From positions 1 to 38,739 of the forward strand of contig CAVXSI010000016.1 in the NCBI GenBank assembly GCA_963764365.1: a DNA stretch of 38,739 bases, written 5' to 3'. Each line of letters starts with the position of its first letter. Positions within the stretch are counted from its first letter, which is position 1. Under the pieces are notes generated by a model. It searched no databases, was not told the DNA's origin, and worked only from the letters and a program-made list of their open reading frames with translations. A program made the position numbers and the translations under genes. This DNA is from VRUE01 sp963764365 (lineage in GTDB: Bacteria > Actinomycetota > Thermoleophilia > Solirubrobacterales > 70-9). Positions 7,811 through 15,371 of this stretch are shown in pieces.

Positions 7811-8530
7811 GTGGCGACCGGCGCTCCGACCAGGACCGAGCTAGACGGTGACTCAGCGCCCGGGCAGCTGGCCCGGGAGGTCTCCTCGCTGCAGGCGACG
7901 CTGCTCGGCAAGCTGCACGAGGAGATGTCCGGCGGCGACGCCGCCTTCGCCGCCGCCGCGCAGAAGCTCGCCGAGGAGTTCGGCTCGGTGACCGCGACCG
8001 CGGTCGGCACCCTCTGGGAGCGGGCCGAGGCGGAGCCGGCGGGCGAGGACGAGCACCACCCGAGCCTCTACCGCCCGGGCCAGATGCGCCGCCGGCTCGA
8101 GCAGCTGATCGAGGCGAGCCGCCGCTACGAGCACCCCTTCGCGCTGGTCGTCTTCGACGTCGAGGGACCGGGGGTGCGGAGCGGCGACGGCGGCGGCGAT
8201 CGCGAGACCGCCCTGGCGGTGGTCGGCGCCGCGCTCGCCGACGGCAGCCGGCTGCTCGACGAGGCCTACCGGCTCGAGGAGGACGCGCTCTGCGTGCTGG
8301 CCCCGAACCAGACCACGGTCGGCGGGGTGCAGATGGCCGAGCGGCTGCTGCGCCAGCTCGACGAGCTCGAGGCCGCCGGCGGCCTTCCGATCGGCGTCAC
8401 CGCCGGCGTCGTCTCCTGTCCGGAGCACGGCAATGACGCCGATGTGCTGCTGCACAAGGCCGACGACGCGATGTGGCGAGCCCGCGCGGTGAGCCAGCCG
8501 GTGGGCGTCGGCGTCTTGCAAGATCGCTGA
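7811..8530 (+). CDS. Degenerate GGDEF-like protein
   Basis: A 239-residue protein whose C-terminal 170 residues follow the GGDEF fold: RRRLEQLIEASRRYEHPFALVVFDVE, then YRLEEDALCVLAP where RYGGDEFAVL would be, then VTAGVVSCPEHGNDADVLLHKADDAMWRAR. The signature loop reads LEEDA instead of GGDEF, and the substrate-binding residues are missing. A working diguanylate cyclase is therefore unlikely; a ligand-binding or protein-partner role is more plausible. The N-terminal 70 residues are helical with no clear sensor domain. GTG at 7811 is the first start after recR that leaves the domain intact. The 116 bp between recR and this gene hold no obvious terminator. Confidence 0.6.
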   Translation: MATGAPTRTELDGDSAPGQLAREVSSLQATLLGKLHEEMSGGDAAFAAAAQKLAEEFGSVTATAVGTLWERAEAEPAGEDEHHPSLYRPGQMRRRLEQLIEASRRYEHPFALVVFDVEGPGVRSGDGGGDRETALAVVGAALADGSRLLDEAYRLEEDALCVLAPNQTTVGGVQMAERLLRQLDELEAAGGLPIGVTAGVVSCPEHGNDADVLLHKADDAMWRARAVSQPVGVGVLQDR

Positions 8531-8549
8531 CAGATTTCCGAAATCTGTC
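8529..8549. promoter_or_regulatory. 21-bp perfect inverted repeat upstream of the MerR gene
   Basis: Ten-base arms around a single C, with half-site GACAGATTTC. It starts inside the stop codon of the GGDEF-like gene and ends 36 bp before the MerR-type gene. There is no T-tract. Its AT-rich arms and place in front of a regulator suggest an operator for autoregulation. A weak terminator is the alternative. Further downstream, GGTGT occurs twice, 19 bp apart (8557 and 8576), which may be additional half-sites. Confidence 0.6.
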
Positions 8550-8584
8550 CATAACCGGTGTAAACCTCGAATACGGGTGTCAGA

Positions 8585-9433
8585 ATGCTGCGCATGCCGG
8601 GGATCCGAACCAATGCCGCCGCGGAAGTTCTGGGCGTCAGCCCGAACACGCTGCGCAGCTGGGAGCGCCGCTACGGCTTCCCGGTGCCGAAGCGCACCCC
8701 CGGCAACCACCGCAACTACGAGCTGGTCGAGCTGCAGACGCTGCGTGACGCGCTCGCCGAGACCGGCAACATCTCCTCGGCGATCGAGCTCTCGCGCCAG
8801 CGCCAGGCTGCGCCGGCCAGCGGCAACGGCCTGCGGGCCGCCTTCGAGGCCTTCGACGAGGGCGCCGCCGACCGCATGGTCGAGGAGAGCATGGCGCTGC
8901 GGCCGCTGGAGCGCACGGTCGAGGAGATGGTCCTGCCCGCGATCGACGAGCTGGCCGCCGACCCCGAGCGCGAGGCCGAGCTGGAGTTCGCCGCCCGCTG
9001 GGCGACCGGTTGGCTGCACGGCGCCCGCCGCCTCGCCGCGACCGCCTCGCGCCCGGCCGGGATCCTGCTGCTCGACGCCAGCCGTGGAAACGAGGCCGAG
9101 GGGGCCCACGCGCAGGCGCTCGACCTCGCCCTGCGCCGCGCCGGCTTCCGCGTGCTGACGCTCTCCGACGAGCTCGGCGAGGAGCGGATGGAGCGCGCCC
9201 TGCGCGCCCTCGACCCGACCGCGATCGTGCTCTGCGGACCCGGCGCCGACACCCCTTCGGCGGTCCAGCTCGTGCGCAGGATCCGCGACGCCGGCTTCGA
9301 CGCGCCGCTCTACGGCTTCCGCACCAGCGGGCTGATTGGCGACGCGATCCCCAGCGCCGGCGAGCGCCCCAGCCAGGTCACCGGGATGCTCAACGCCGAT
9401 CTGCGCCGCCGCGCCAGCCAGGCGTTCGCCTAG
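8585..9433 (+). CDS. MerR-type regulator with degenerate B12-binding-like domain
   Basis: A 282-residue protein. Residues 7-50 form a MerR winged helix (GIRTNAAAEVLGVSPNTLRSWERRYGFP followed by the NHRNYELVEL wing). Residues about 85-160 are a helical cap-like region, and 160-282 a Rossmann-like domain. This is the domain order of CarH/LitR photoreceptor regulators, which bind adenosylcobalamin through a DxHxxG motif. Here the matching place reads RGNEAEGAHAQAL, so the cobalamin-ligating His motif is not recognisable. It probably senses something else or has lost its ligand. The target is unknown; the palindrome at 8529-8549 is a candidate self-operator. The ATG at 8585 is used; another at 8594 is possible. 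Confidence 0.75.
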   Translation: MLRMPGIRTNAAAEVLGVSPNTLRSWERRYGFPVPKRTPGNHRNYELVELQTLRDALAETGNISSAIELSRQRQAAPASGNGLRAAFEAFDEGAADRMVEESMALRPLERTVEEMVLPAIDELAADPEREAELEFAARWATGWLHGARRLAATASRPAGILLLDASRGNEAEGAHAQALDLALRRAGFRVLTLSDELGEERMERALRALDPTAIVLCGPGADTPSAVQLVRRIRDAGFDAPLYGFRTSGLIGDAIPSAGERPSQVTGMLNADLRRRASQAFA

Positions 9434-9469
9434 CCTCCGCCGCTTCGCGCCGCTCCGAGAGGCGAGGCT
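9432..9469 (+). terminator. Hairpin after the MerR-type gene
   Basis: AGCCTCCGCC beginning at 9432 pairs with GGCGAGGCT ending at 9469, with one bulged base. It starts in the stop codon of the MerR-type gene. No U-tract follows, so it may attenuate or protect the 3' end rather than act as a classical terminator. Confidence 0.4.
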
Positions 9470-9479
9470 GCGGGATCGC

Positions 9480-9485
9480 TAGCGT
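9480..9485 (+). promoter_or_regulatory. Leaderless -10 box of the FGE gene
   Basis: TAGCGT lies exactly seven bases before the ATG at 9493, and there is no ribosome-binding site. It is one of five TANNNT boxes at this exact spacing in the window. Confidence 0.45.
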
Positions 9486-9492
9486 TTGATCG

Positions 9493-10416
9493 ATGCCGAG
9501 CCAGAGCGAAGCGAGCCCGGGGGCGGCCCCGGCCGAGGAGATGGCCTGGATCCCCGGCGGCGCCTTTCTGATGGGCTGCGAGGACTTCTACCCCGAGGAG
9601 GCGCCGGTCCACGAGGCCGAGGTCGAGGGGTTCTGGATCGACGAGCACCCGGTCACCGTGGCCGAGTTCCGCCGCTTCGTCAAGGCGACCGGCTACGTCA
9701 CCGTCGCCGAGCGGGTGCCGGACCCGAGCCAGCTCCCCGGCGCCGACCCGGCCCTGCTGGTGCCCGGCTCGCTGGTCTTCAACCGCACCGCCGGGCCGGT
9801 CGACCTGCACGACGTCTCCAACTGGTGGACCTACACCCCCGGCGCCTACTGGCGCCGCCCCGAGGGGCCCGGCAGCAAGATCGGCGGCCGCGAGCGCCAC
9901 CCCGTCGTCCACGTCGCCCACGAGGACGCCGAGGCCTACGCCGAGTGGGCCGGCAAGTCGCTGCCGACCGAGGCCGAGTGGGAGCGCGCCGCCCGCGGCG
10001 GGCTCGAGGGGAAGGTCTACGCCTGGGGCGACGAGGACGCCCCGGGCGGGCAGCCGCTCGCCAACACCTGGCAGGGCGAGTTCCCCTGGCAGAGCCTGAA
10101 GCCGAAGCGCGAACAGCGGACCTCGCTGGTCGGCCGCTATCCGCCGAACGGCTACGGGCTCTACGACGTCACCGGCAACGTCTGGGAATGGACCGCCGAC
10201 CTGTTCGGCGATAGCCACGCCGCCGCTGCGGCAGAGAAACCCTGCTGCGCGCCGGACCCCGGCTCGCAGATGCCGCGCCGGGTCACCAAGGGCGGCTCGC
10301 ACCTCTGCGCACCCAACTACTGCCTGCGCTACCGCCCCGCGGCCCGCCAGGGCGTCAGCGCCGACACCTCGACCGGGCACATCGGCTTTCGCTGCGTGGT
10401 CCGCGCCGACCGGTAG
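9493..10416 (+). CDS. Formylglycine-generating enzyme family protein (sulfatase-modifying)
   Basis: A 307-residue protein with the complete FGE-sulfatase fold: MAWIPGGAFLMGCEDFYPEEAPVH at the start, WIDEHPVTVAEFRRFV, LPTEAEWERAARGG, YGLYDVTGNVWEWTAD and GGSHLCAPNYCLRYRPAAR near the end. The two cysteines C272 and C277 match the spacing of the catalytic, copper-binding pair (Cys336/Cys341) of human FGE. This separates a true formylglycine-forming oxidase from the many non-catalytic relatives such as EgtB or iron(II) oxygenase-type proteins. It converts a Cys in a CxPxR motif of sulfatases to formylglycine. No sulfatase gene is in the window, so its client lies elsewhere. No signal peptide is seen. 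Confidence 0.9.
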   Translation: MPSQSEASPGAAPAEEMAWIPGGAFLMGCEDFYPEEAPVHEAEVEGFWIDEHPVTVAEFRRFVKATGYVTVAERVPDPSQLPGADPALLVPGSLVFNRTAGPVDLHDVSNWWTYTPGAYWRRPEGPGSKIGGRERHPVVHVAHEDAEAYAEWAGKSLPTEAEWERAARGGLEGKVYAWGDEDAPGGQPLANTWQGEFPWQSLKPKREQRTSLVGRYPPNGYGLYDVTGNVWEWTADLFGDSHAAAAAEKPCCAPDPGSQMPRRVTKGGSHLCAPNYCLRYRPAARQGVSADTSTGHIGFRCVVRADR

Positions 10417-10449
10417 GCAGCACGAACGACTGCTTCGCCCGCTCCGGCC

Positions 10450-10557
10450 GGTTCGGGACCTTGACCTGGACGAAGTCGAGCTCCGGCCGTCCCGGGCCGC
10501 GCGCATCGCAAGCCTGCCCATGCGTCCGCAGCCGTCGATGCCGAGGCGCGTGCTCAC
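10450..10557 (-). pseudogene. GAPDH N-terminal remnant (arsenic-operon type)
   Basis: Reading the minus strand from the GTG at 10557, which overlaps the arsC stop as GTGA, gives STRLGIDGCGRMGRLAMRAA. This resembles the NAD-binding N-terminus of glyceraldehyde-3-phosphate dehydrogenase (consensus GINGFGRIGR). After about 24 codons the similarity continues in another frame (RPELDFVQVK), so there is a frameshift near 10486. Homology then stops, and the frame runs antisense through the FGE gene. ArsJ-linked GAPDH genes are commonly found in ars operons, where they form 1-arseno-3-phosphoglycerate for export. This looks like the decayed start of such a gene. The remainder has been deleted, and no arsJ is seen. 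Confidence 0.6.
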
Positions 10558-10955
10558 GGCCGGTTCCCGTCGAGTTCGGCGAGCAGGGAATCGACCCGGC
10601 CTGAGATTTCCTCGCGCAGCTCGCGGACGAACTCGATCGACTTACCCGCCGGGTCCTCGAGGTCCCAGTCGACGTAGCGCTTGCCGGGGATGTAGGGGCA
10701 TTCGTCGCCGCAGCCCATGGTCACGACGACATCGGCCCACTCGGCCATCTCGGCGGTCAGGAGCTTCGGGCGGCGGTCGGAGATCTCGATGCCGATCTCC
10801 GTCATCGTCTCGACCACCGCGGGGTGCAGGCGCGCGGCCGGCCTGGTGCCGGCGGCCTCAGCGGCGTGGCGGCCGGCGGCGGCGCGTTCGAAGAGCCCCC
10901 GGCTCATCTGCGAGCGCCCGGCATTGTGCAGGCAGACGAACAGGGCGTTCGCCAT
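10554..10955 (-). CDS. arsC: Arsenate reductase, low-molecular-weight phosphatase type
   Basis: A 133-residue cytoplasmic enzyme reducing arsenate to arsenite. The CX5R loop is at residues 8-14 (VCLHNAGRSQ). GCGDECPYIPG and DWDLEDPAG match the thiol-relay and general-acid regions of LMW-PTP-type arsenate reductases. The electron donor, thioredoxin or a mycothiol/mycoredoxin system, cannot be decided. The ATG at 10955 overlaps the acr3 stop (TGATG), so it is coupled to the arsenite exporter that removes its product. Confidence 0.92.
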   Translation of the reverse strand: MANALFVCLHNAGRSQMSRGLFERAAAGRHAAEAAGTRPAARLHPAVVETMTEIGIEISDRRPKLLTAEMAEWADVVVTMGCGDECPYIPGKRYVDWDLEDPAGKSIEFVRELREEISGRVDSLLAELDGNRP

Positions 10956-12046
10956 CAGTTCGCCACCCCCTCGGCGCTTGCCGCCGGGCCACCGGGCGAG
11001 CCCGCGAACCAGTGCCCGCGCGCCCACAACGAGACGTAGACCAGTCCGACCAGGACCGGCACCTCGATCAGCGGTCCGACGACCCCGGCGAGCGCCTCGC
11101 CCGAGGTCGCGCCGAAGACGCCGATCGCGACCGCGATGGCCAACTCGAAGTTGTTGGAGGCGGCGGTCAGGGCGAGGGTCGCGGTGCGCGGGTAGCCGAA
11201 GCCCGAGGCTTTCCCCCAGGCGAAGGCGACGGCGAACATGAGGACGAAGTAGGCCAGCAGCGGCAGCGCGATCCGCGCCACGTCGAGCGGCCGGCTGGTG
11301 ATCTGGTTGCCCTGCAGCGCGAACAGCAAGACGATCGTGAACAGCAGTCCGTAGAGGGTGATCGGGGCGATCCGCGGCAGGAAGCTCTCGTCGTACCATT
11401 CCCTGCCGCGATGCCTCAACCCGATCGCGCGGGTCAGGTAGCCGGCGGCGAGCGGGATGCCGAGGAAGATCAGGACGGTGCGGGCGACTTCCCAGATGCC
11501 GACCGAGAAGCCTTCTGCATCGAGGCCGAGCCACGCGGGCAGGACCGAGATGTAGAAGTAGCCGAGCAGGCTGTAGGCGACGATCTGAAAGAGCGAGTTG
11601 ATCGCGACCAGGACCGCGGTGGCCTCGCGGTCAGCGCAGGCAAGCTCGCTCCACACCAGCACCATCGCGATGCAGCGCGCGAGTCCGACGACGATCAGGC
11701 CGGTGCGATAGGCGGGCTCATGGGGAAGCATCAGCCAGGCGAGGGCGAACATCAGCGCCGGGCCGATCACCCAGTTGAGGACGAGCGAGGAGACGAAGAG
11801 GCTGCGTTCGCCGCGCAGCCGCCCAAGCTCCTCGTAGCGAACCCGGGCCAGCACCGGGTACATCATCAACAGCAGCCCGATCGCGATCGGCAGCGAGGTG
11901 CCCCCTATGGCGACGGAGGAGAGAACACCCTCCAAGCCGGGGATCAGGGCGCCAAGGCCGAGCCCGACGCCCATCGCCACCCCGATCCAAGCCGGGAGGT
12001 AGCGGTCGAGCGTCGAGAGCTGCTTGGTGACGGGGGTGCCCATCAT
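10955..12046 (-). CDS. acr3: ACR3 family arsenite efflux transporter
   Basis: A protein of about 363 residues with ten predicted membrane segments of the ACR3/BASS fold. It starts with LSTLDRYLPAWIGVAMGVG and contains the essential Cys in GLARCIAMVLVW (C125) and the conserved ASNNFELAIAVAI segment. It exports arsenite using the proton motive force. The ATG at 12046 is the first conventional start before the conserved region; the frame also allows a TTG at 12082. No arsR gene lies beside it. The 150 bp upstream hold a possible -10 box (TAGGAT at about 12112-12117, minus strand) but no clear ArsR operator. Confidence 0.92.
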   Translation of the reverse strand: MMGTPVTKQLSTLDRYLPAWIGVAMGVGLGLGALIPGLEGVLSSVAIGGTSLPIAIGLLLMMYPVLARVRYEELGRLRGERSLFVSSLVLNWVIGPALMFALAWLMLPHEPAYRTGLIVVGLARCIAMVLVWSELACADREATAVLVAINSLFQIVAYSLLGYFYISVLPAWLGLDAEGFSVGIWEVARTVLIFLGIPLAAGYLTRAIGLRHRGREWYDESFLPRIAPITLYGLLFTIVLLFALQGNQITSRPLDVARIALPLLAYFVLMFAVAFAWGKASGFGYPRTATLALTAASNNFELAIAVAIGVFGATSGEALAGVVGPLIEVPVLVGLVYVSLWARGHWFAGSPGGPAASAEGVAN

Positions 12047-12198
12047 CGCCGGCGCGTACGCGTTGTCGCGGTTCCCTTCCAACTGAATCTCGAGTGACGA
12101 TCCGTGACCCGATCCTATGCATTGACAAACCCGATCTCAGCTGAAGGACGCCGGCATCGTCGGCTCCGAGCGACCGGGGCTGTGGGCCTACTGCTGCG

Positions 12199-14355
12199 TC
12201 AAGCCCGCTCCGGCTCCGGCTCGGCCGGGGGCTCGGGCAGGCCGGACTCGCTGACCCCGAAGCGATCGTGCAGGCGCCGCAGCGGCGCCGGCGCCCACCA
12301 GTTCCACCTGCCGAGCAGCGCCATCAGCGAGGGGACCAGCAGGGCGCGGATGATGCTGGCGTCGATCAGCACCGCCAGCGCCGTCCCGACCCCGTTCTCC
12401 TTGATGAAGACGATCTTGGAGGTCGCGAAGGCGCCCATCGCGACCGCGAACAGCAGCGCCGCCGCGGTGACGATCCGCCCGGTCCGCTCGAGCCCGATCG
12501 CGACGCTCTCCGACTCGCCGGCGCCGCCGTCGCGCGCCTCCTTGATCCGCGAGAGCAGGAAGACGGCGTAGTCGGTGGAGAGGCCGAAGGCGACGGCGAA
12601 CAGCAGGATCGGCATCGTCTGCTCGATCGCGCCCGAGCCGCTGTAGCCGAGGAAGCCTTCGAGCCGCCCGTCCTGGAAGATCAGCACCAGCAGGCCGAAG
12701 ACGGCGCTGAGGTTGAGGAAGTTCATGATCAACGACTTGACCGGCAGGATCACCGAGCCGGTCATCAGGAAGAGGATCGCCAGGGTCGAGACGATCACGA
12801 TCGCCAGGGCGATCGGCAGTTGCCGCGCGAGGCTGCCCTGGAAGTCGACGAAGTCGGCGGTCGCGCCGCCGACCAGCACCGCCGTCCGCGGCGGCGCCGG
12901 CAGCGCCCGGATCGCCTTCACCGTTTCCTGGCTGGCGTCGGAGACGAACGGGTTGGCGGAGACGGCCTGGATCGCGGTGACGCCGGCGGCGAGCCGGCGC
13001 GGTGGCACGACTTCGCTGACCCCGTCGAGTCGCCGCACCCGGGCGGCGAACGCCGCTGCCGCCTTCGGCCCGCCGCCTTCGAAGTCGATCCAGATCGGCG
13101 TTTCCCGGTAGGGCGGGAACTCCGAGCTGACCGTGTCGTAGGTTTGGCGGGCGCTCGCCGACTCCGGCAGCACGGTCGGGTCGACGGTGTTGAACTTGAT
13201 CCCGAGGAAGGGCAGGCCGAGGACGATCAGCAGCAGCGCGCTCAGGGTCGCGACGGGGATCGGCCGCCGCATCACGAAGCGCGAGAGGCGGTACCAGAAG
13301 CCGCTCTCGTCGGGCTGCGTGTCGGCATCGGCGCGGCGCTGCAGGAAGCGCGGCGAGAGCGCGTTGACGCGGGTGCCGAGCAGGGTGAGGACGGCGGGCA
13401 GGACGGTGAGCGAGATCGTCGCCGCGAACAGCGCCACCAGCGAGCCGCCGAGGCCCATCGAGTAGAGGAAGCGCTGCGGGAAGACGAGCAGCGAGGCGAG
13501 CGCCGCGGCGACGGTCAGCGAGGAGAACAGGACGGTGCGGCCGGAGGTCGCCATCACCCGCCGCATCGCCGCCAGGCCCGGGCCGTCCTTGGCGATCTCC
13601 TCGCGGTAGCGGGAGACGATGAAGAGGCTGTAGTCGATCGCCAGCCCCAGCCCGAGCGCGGTCGTCAGGTTCAGGGCGAAGATCGAGATCGAGCCGAATT
13701 CGCTGGCGATCCGCAGGATCAGGAAGGTGCCGACGATCGCCAGGCCGCCGATCATCAGCGGCAGCAGCGAGGCGACGAGGCTGCGGAAGAACAGCAGCGA
13801 GAGCAGGAACAGCAGCGGGAAGGCGAGCAGCTCGGCGGTCCGCAGGTCGGTCTCGACCTGCTTGTTGACCTGCTCCTGGGCGACTGCGAAGCCGCCGACG
13901 AGGACGCCGGGCTCGCGCGAGAGCCGCTCGGCGATGTCGGCGCCGACTTCCTGCACGCGCTTGTCATCGGTCGGCTTCAGCGCGACCGCGAAGTAGGTGG
14001 AGCGGCGGTCGCGCGAGACGAAGGCGGGGGAGTGGGTGTCGTAGTAGCCGCCGACCGAGGCGACGTCGCCTCGGCGGCGGACGACGCCCTCGAGCGCCTC
14101 CACCCGCCTGCGGGTGGCGGGGGAGGCGACCGGGGCGTTCTCGACGACGGCGATCACCGCGGGAGCCCGCAGGCCGGCGTCCTCGAGCCTTTCCCTCGCC
14201 TTGACCGTCTCGGTGGCGGGATCGTCCGCCCCGTAGGGGTCGAGGCGCGAGGCGACCGAGCCGCCAAGCGCGCCGGCGAGGAGGAAGAGGGCGATAGCGA
14301 GCAGGCCGATCCGGCGGGCGCGGCGGTCGGCGAGGCGGGCGAGGGCGTCGAACAT
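12199..14355 (-). CDS. MMPL/RND family transporter
   Basis: A 718-residue membrane protein with the duplicated MmpL plan. There is an N-terminal segment, a large periplasmic loop, a five-helix bundle with GLGLAIDYSLFIVSRYREE, a second loop, and a second bundle with AFGLSTDYAVFLLSRIKE. The two paired Asp-Tyr motifs are the proton-relay residues of MmpL proteins. It exports lipids or drugs; the substrate is unknown. The ATG at 14355 is preceded by AAGGGGA and overlaps the padR stop (TGATG), so padR and this gene form an operon, and the PadR protein probably represses both. The frame upstream of 14355 is antisense-like and not part of the protein. Confidence 0.9.
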   Translation of the reverse strand: MFDALARLADRRARRIGLLAIALFLLAGALGGSVASRLDPYGADDPATETVKARERLEDAGLRAPAVIAVVENAPVASPATRRRVEALEGVVRRRGDVASVGGYYDTHSPAFVSRDRRSTYFAVALKPTDDKRVQEVGADIAERLSREPGVLVGGFAVAQEQVNKQVETDLRTAELLAFPLLFLLSLLFFRSLVASLLPLMIGGLAIVGTFLILRIASEFGSISIFALNLTTALGLGLAIDYSLFIVSRYREEIAKDGPGLAAMRRVMATSGRTVLFSSLTVAAALASLLVFPQRFLYSMGLGGSLVALFAATISLTVLPAVLTLLGTRVNALSPRFLQRRADADTQPDESGFWYRLSRFVMRRPIPVATLSALLLIVLGLPFLGIKFNTVDPTVLPESASARQTYDTVSSEFPPYRETPIWIDFEGGGPKAAAAFAARVRRLDGVSEVVPPRRLAAGVTAIQAVSANPFVSDASQETVKAIRALPAPPRTAVLVGGATADFVDFQGSLARQLPIALAIVIVSTLAILFLMTGSVILPVKSLIMNFLNLSAVFGLLVLIFQDGRLEGFLGYSGSGAIEQTMPILLFAVAFGLSTDYAVFLLSRIKEARDGGAGESESVAIGLERTGRIVTAAALLFAVAMGAFATSKIVFIKENGVGTALAVLIDASIIRALLVPSLMALLGRWNWWAPAPLRRLHDRFGVSESGLPEPPAEPEPERA

Positions 14356-14939
14356 CAGATTTCCCCTTTCTTGCCGCGGCTCGCTGCGAGGCGTTGCCCT
14401 TCGGGCTCCGAGCCGAGCAGCTGTCGCTCCATCCGCTCGCACCAGTCGGCGAACCACTCGTTGAACTCGATCCCGCCCCCCAGCACCATCAGCGGGAACG
14501 GATCGCCGGCCTCGTTCTTCTCGGCGGCCAGCGGCTCCATCGAGCGCAGCCGCTCGGCGACGCCGCTGCGGTGCTCCCCCATCCAGCGCAGGATCTCGGC
14601 CGATTCCTCAGGCGACAGGACGCCGGCGAAGAACAGCTTCAGCAGCCCTTCCTCGCGCATCTCATACGTGGCGGGAGCCTGCCGCAGCCAGTCCTTCAGC
14701 GCCGCTTCGCCGTCGGCGGTGATCGCGTAGACGGTCCGCCTGCGCCCGCCGCGCGGCGCGTCGGACCCGGCGATCATCCCCGCCTCGGCCAGCCGCTTCA
14801 GCTCCGGATAGATCTGCCCGTAGCTGGCGGCCCAGAAGAACCGCGTCGTCTGGTCGACCAGCGCCTTGATCTCATATCCCGACCGCGGCTCGACGCTGAC
14901 CATCCCGAGGATCACATACGCGGTCGCGCTCAGCTCCAT
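14355..14939 (-). CDS. PadR family transcriptional regulator
   Basis: A 194-residue regulator. Residues 5-80 form the PadR winged helix (TAYVILGMVSVEPRSGYEIKALVDQTTRFFW, GQIYPELKRLAEAGMI, RRRTVYAITADGEAAL), followed by a PadR C-terminal dimerisation helix region to about 180. It is a cytoplasmic repressor, typically released by drug-like ligands, which fits the coupled MmpL exporter. ATG at 14939 is preferred over the TTG at 14945, because the family usually begins two or three residues before the first helix. The 23-bp palindrome at 14945-14967 abuts the start. Confidence 0.9.
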   Translation of the reverse strand: MELSATAYVILGMVSVEPRSGYEIKALVDQTTRFFWAASYGQIYPELKRLAEAGMIAGSDAPRGGRRRTVYAITADGEAALKDWLRQAPATYEMREEGLLKLFFAGVLSPEESAEILRWMGEHRSGVAERLRSMEPLAAEKNEAGDPFPLMVLGGGIEFNEWFADWCERMERQLLGSEPEGQRLAASRGKKGEI

Positions 14940-14944
14940 GCCCA

Positions 14945-14967
14945 AGATATATCGCGCCGATATATCT
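14945..14967. promoter_or_regulatory. PadR operator overlapping the padR-mmpL promoter
   Basis: A perfect inverted repeat with half-site AGATATATCG and a three-base centre. Its AT-rich arms stand out from the surrounding DNA, and the ATAT-CG pattern resembles operators of PadR proteins. It covers candidate -10 sequences (TATCTT/TATATC on the minus strand), so binding would block transcription of padR and mmpL. A weaker 14-bp palindrome (GTGATCTAGCTCAC) follows at 14975-14988. Confidence 0.75.
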
Positions 14968-15063
14968 AGAAGTGTGATCTAGCTCACTTTGGAAGTCCCG
15001 GACCGGGGAAGTCCACATCGACTCAGCTTTGCTCCCTCCGTGTGTCGACGGCTTGGGTGTGGC

Positions 15064-15360
15064 CTACGGAAGAAATGGATTACGGCCGTGGCTGCATCGT
15101 TCTGCGACGAGCTGATCCCAGTCTTCCTCGGAGAGGGGGCAGTCGACCAGAGACCAAAACTCCTTCAGATGTAGACAGAGTTGCTTGCCCATCAGAAGCC
15201 CGAGTCCCTCGTCTAGCTCGCGAGCGCCATGCGATATCCGCGTCACCAGAGTGGTGACGCCATCAACCTGCTTGCGAAACATGTGGTGGTGATTCTCGTC
15301 CCGTTCCATGCCCTTCGCTTCCAGCGAATGGGCAACGAGCTTCGCGGATCGCTGCGCCAA
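15064..15360 (-). CDS. Small hypothetical protein, last gene of the XRE/MNT island
   Basis: A 98-residue protein I cannot assign. It is basic at the N-terminus, with a central RDENHHHMFRK and VTTLVTRISHG that resemble a small family whose members share an H-H-x-x-F, T-x-x-SHG, K-Q-L and L-V-D-C-P-L-S pattern and often sit beside HicB-like genes. Mixed beta-alpha structure is likely; there is no membrane segment. It starts with TTG at 15360 without a ribosome site, 11 bp after the stop of the HicB-like gene; a later ATG is possible. Its position suggests the toxin or effector partner of that gene. Base composition is less GC-rich than the flanks. Confidence 0.6.
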   Translation of the reverse strand: MAQRSAKLVAHSLEAKGMERDENHHHMFRKQVDGVTTLVTRISHGARELDEGLGLLMGKQLCLHLKEFWSLVDCPLSEEDWDQLVAERCSHGRNPFLP

Positions 15361-15371
15361 CGGTCGATCCG

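Noticed and set aside
9430..10450. Minus-strand open frame continuing from the GAPDH-like start
   Set aside because: Only the first roughly 24 codons, plus about ten in another frame, resemble GAPDH; the rest is antisense to the FGE gene.
12268..14730. 820-codon open frame on the plus strand
   Set aside because: Antisense to the MMPL and padR genes, both of which have clear motifs; composition is that of a GC-rich mirror frame.
14989..15174. 61-codon plus-strand open frame between padR and the 98-residue gene
   Set aside because: Partly antisense to the 98-residue gene, no ribosome site, no recognisable pattern.
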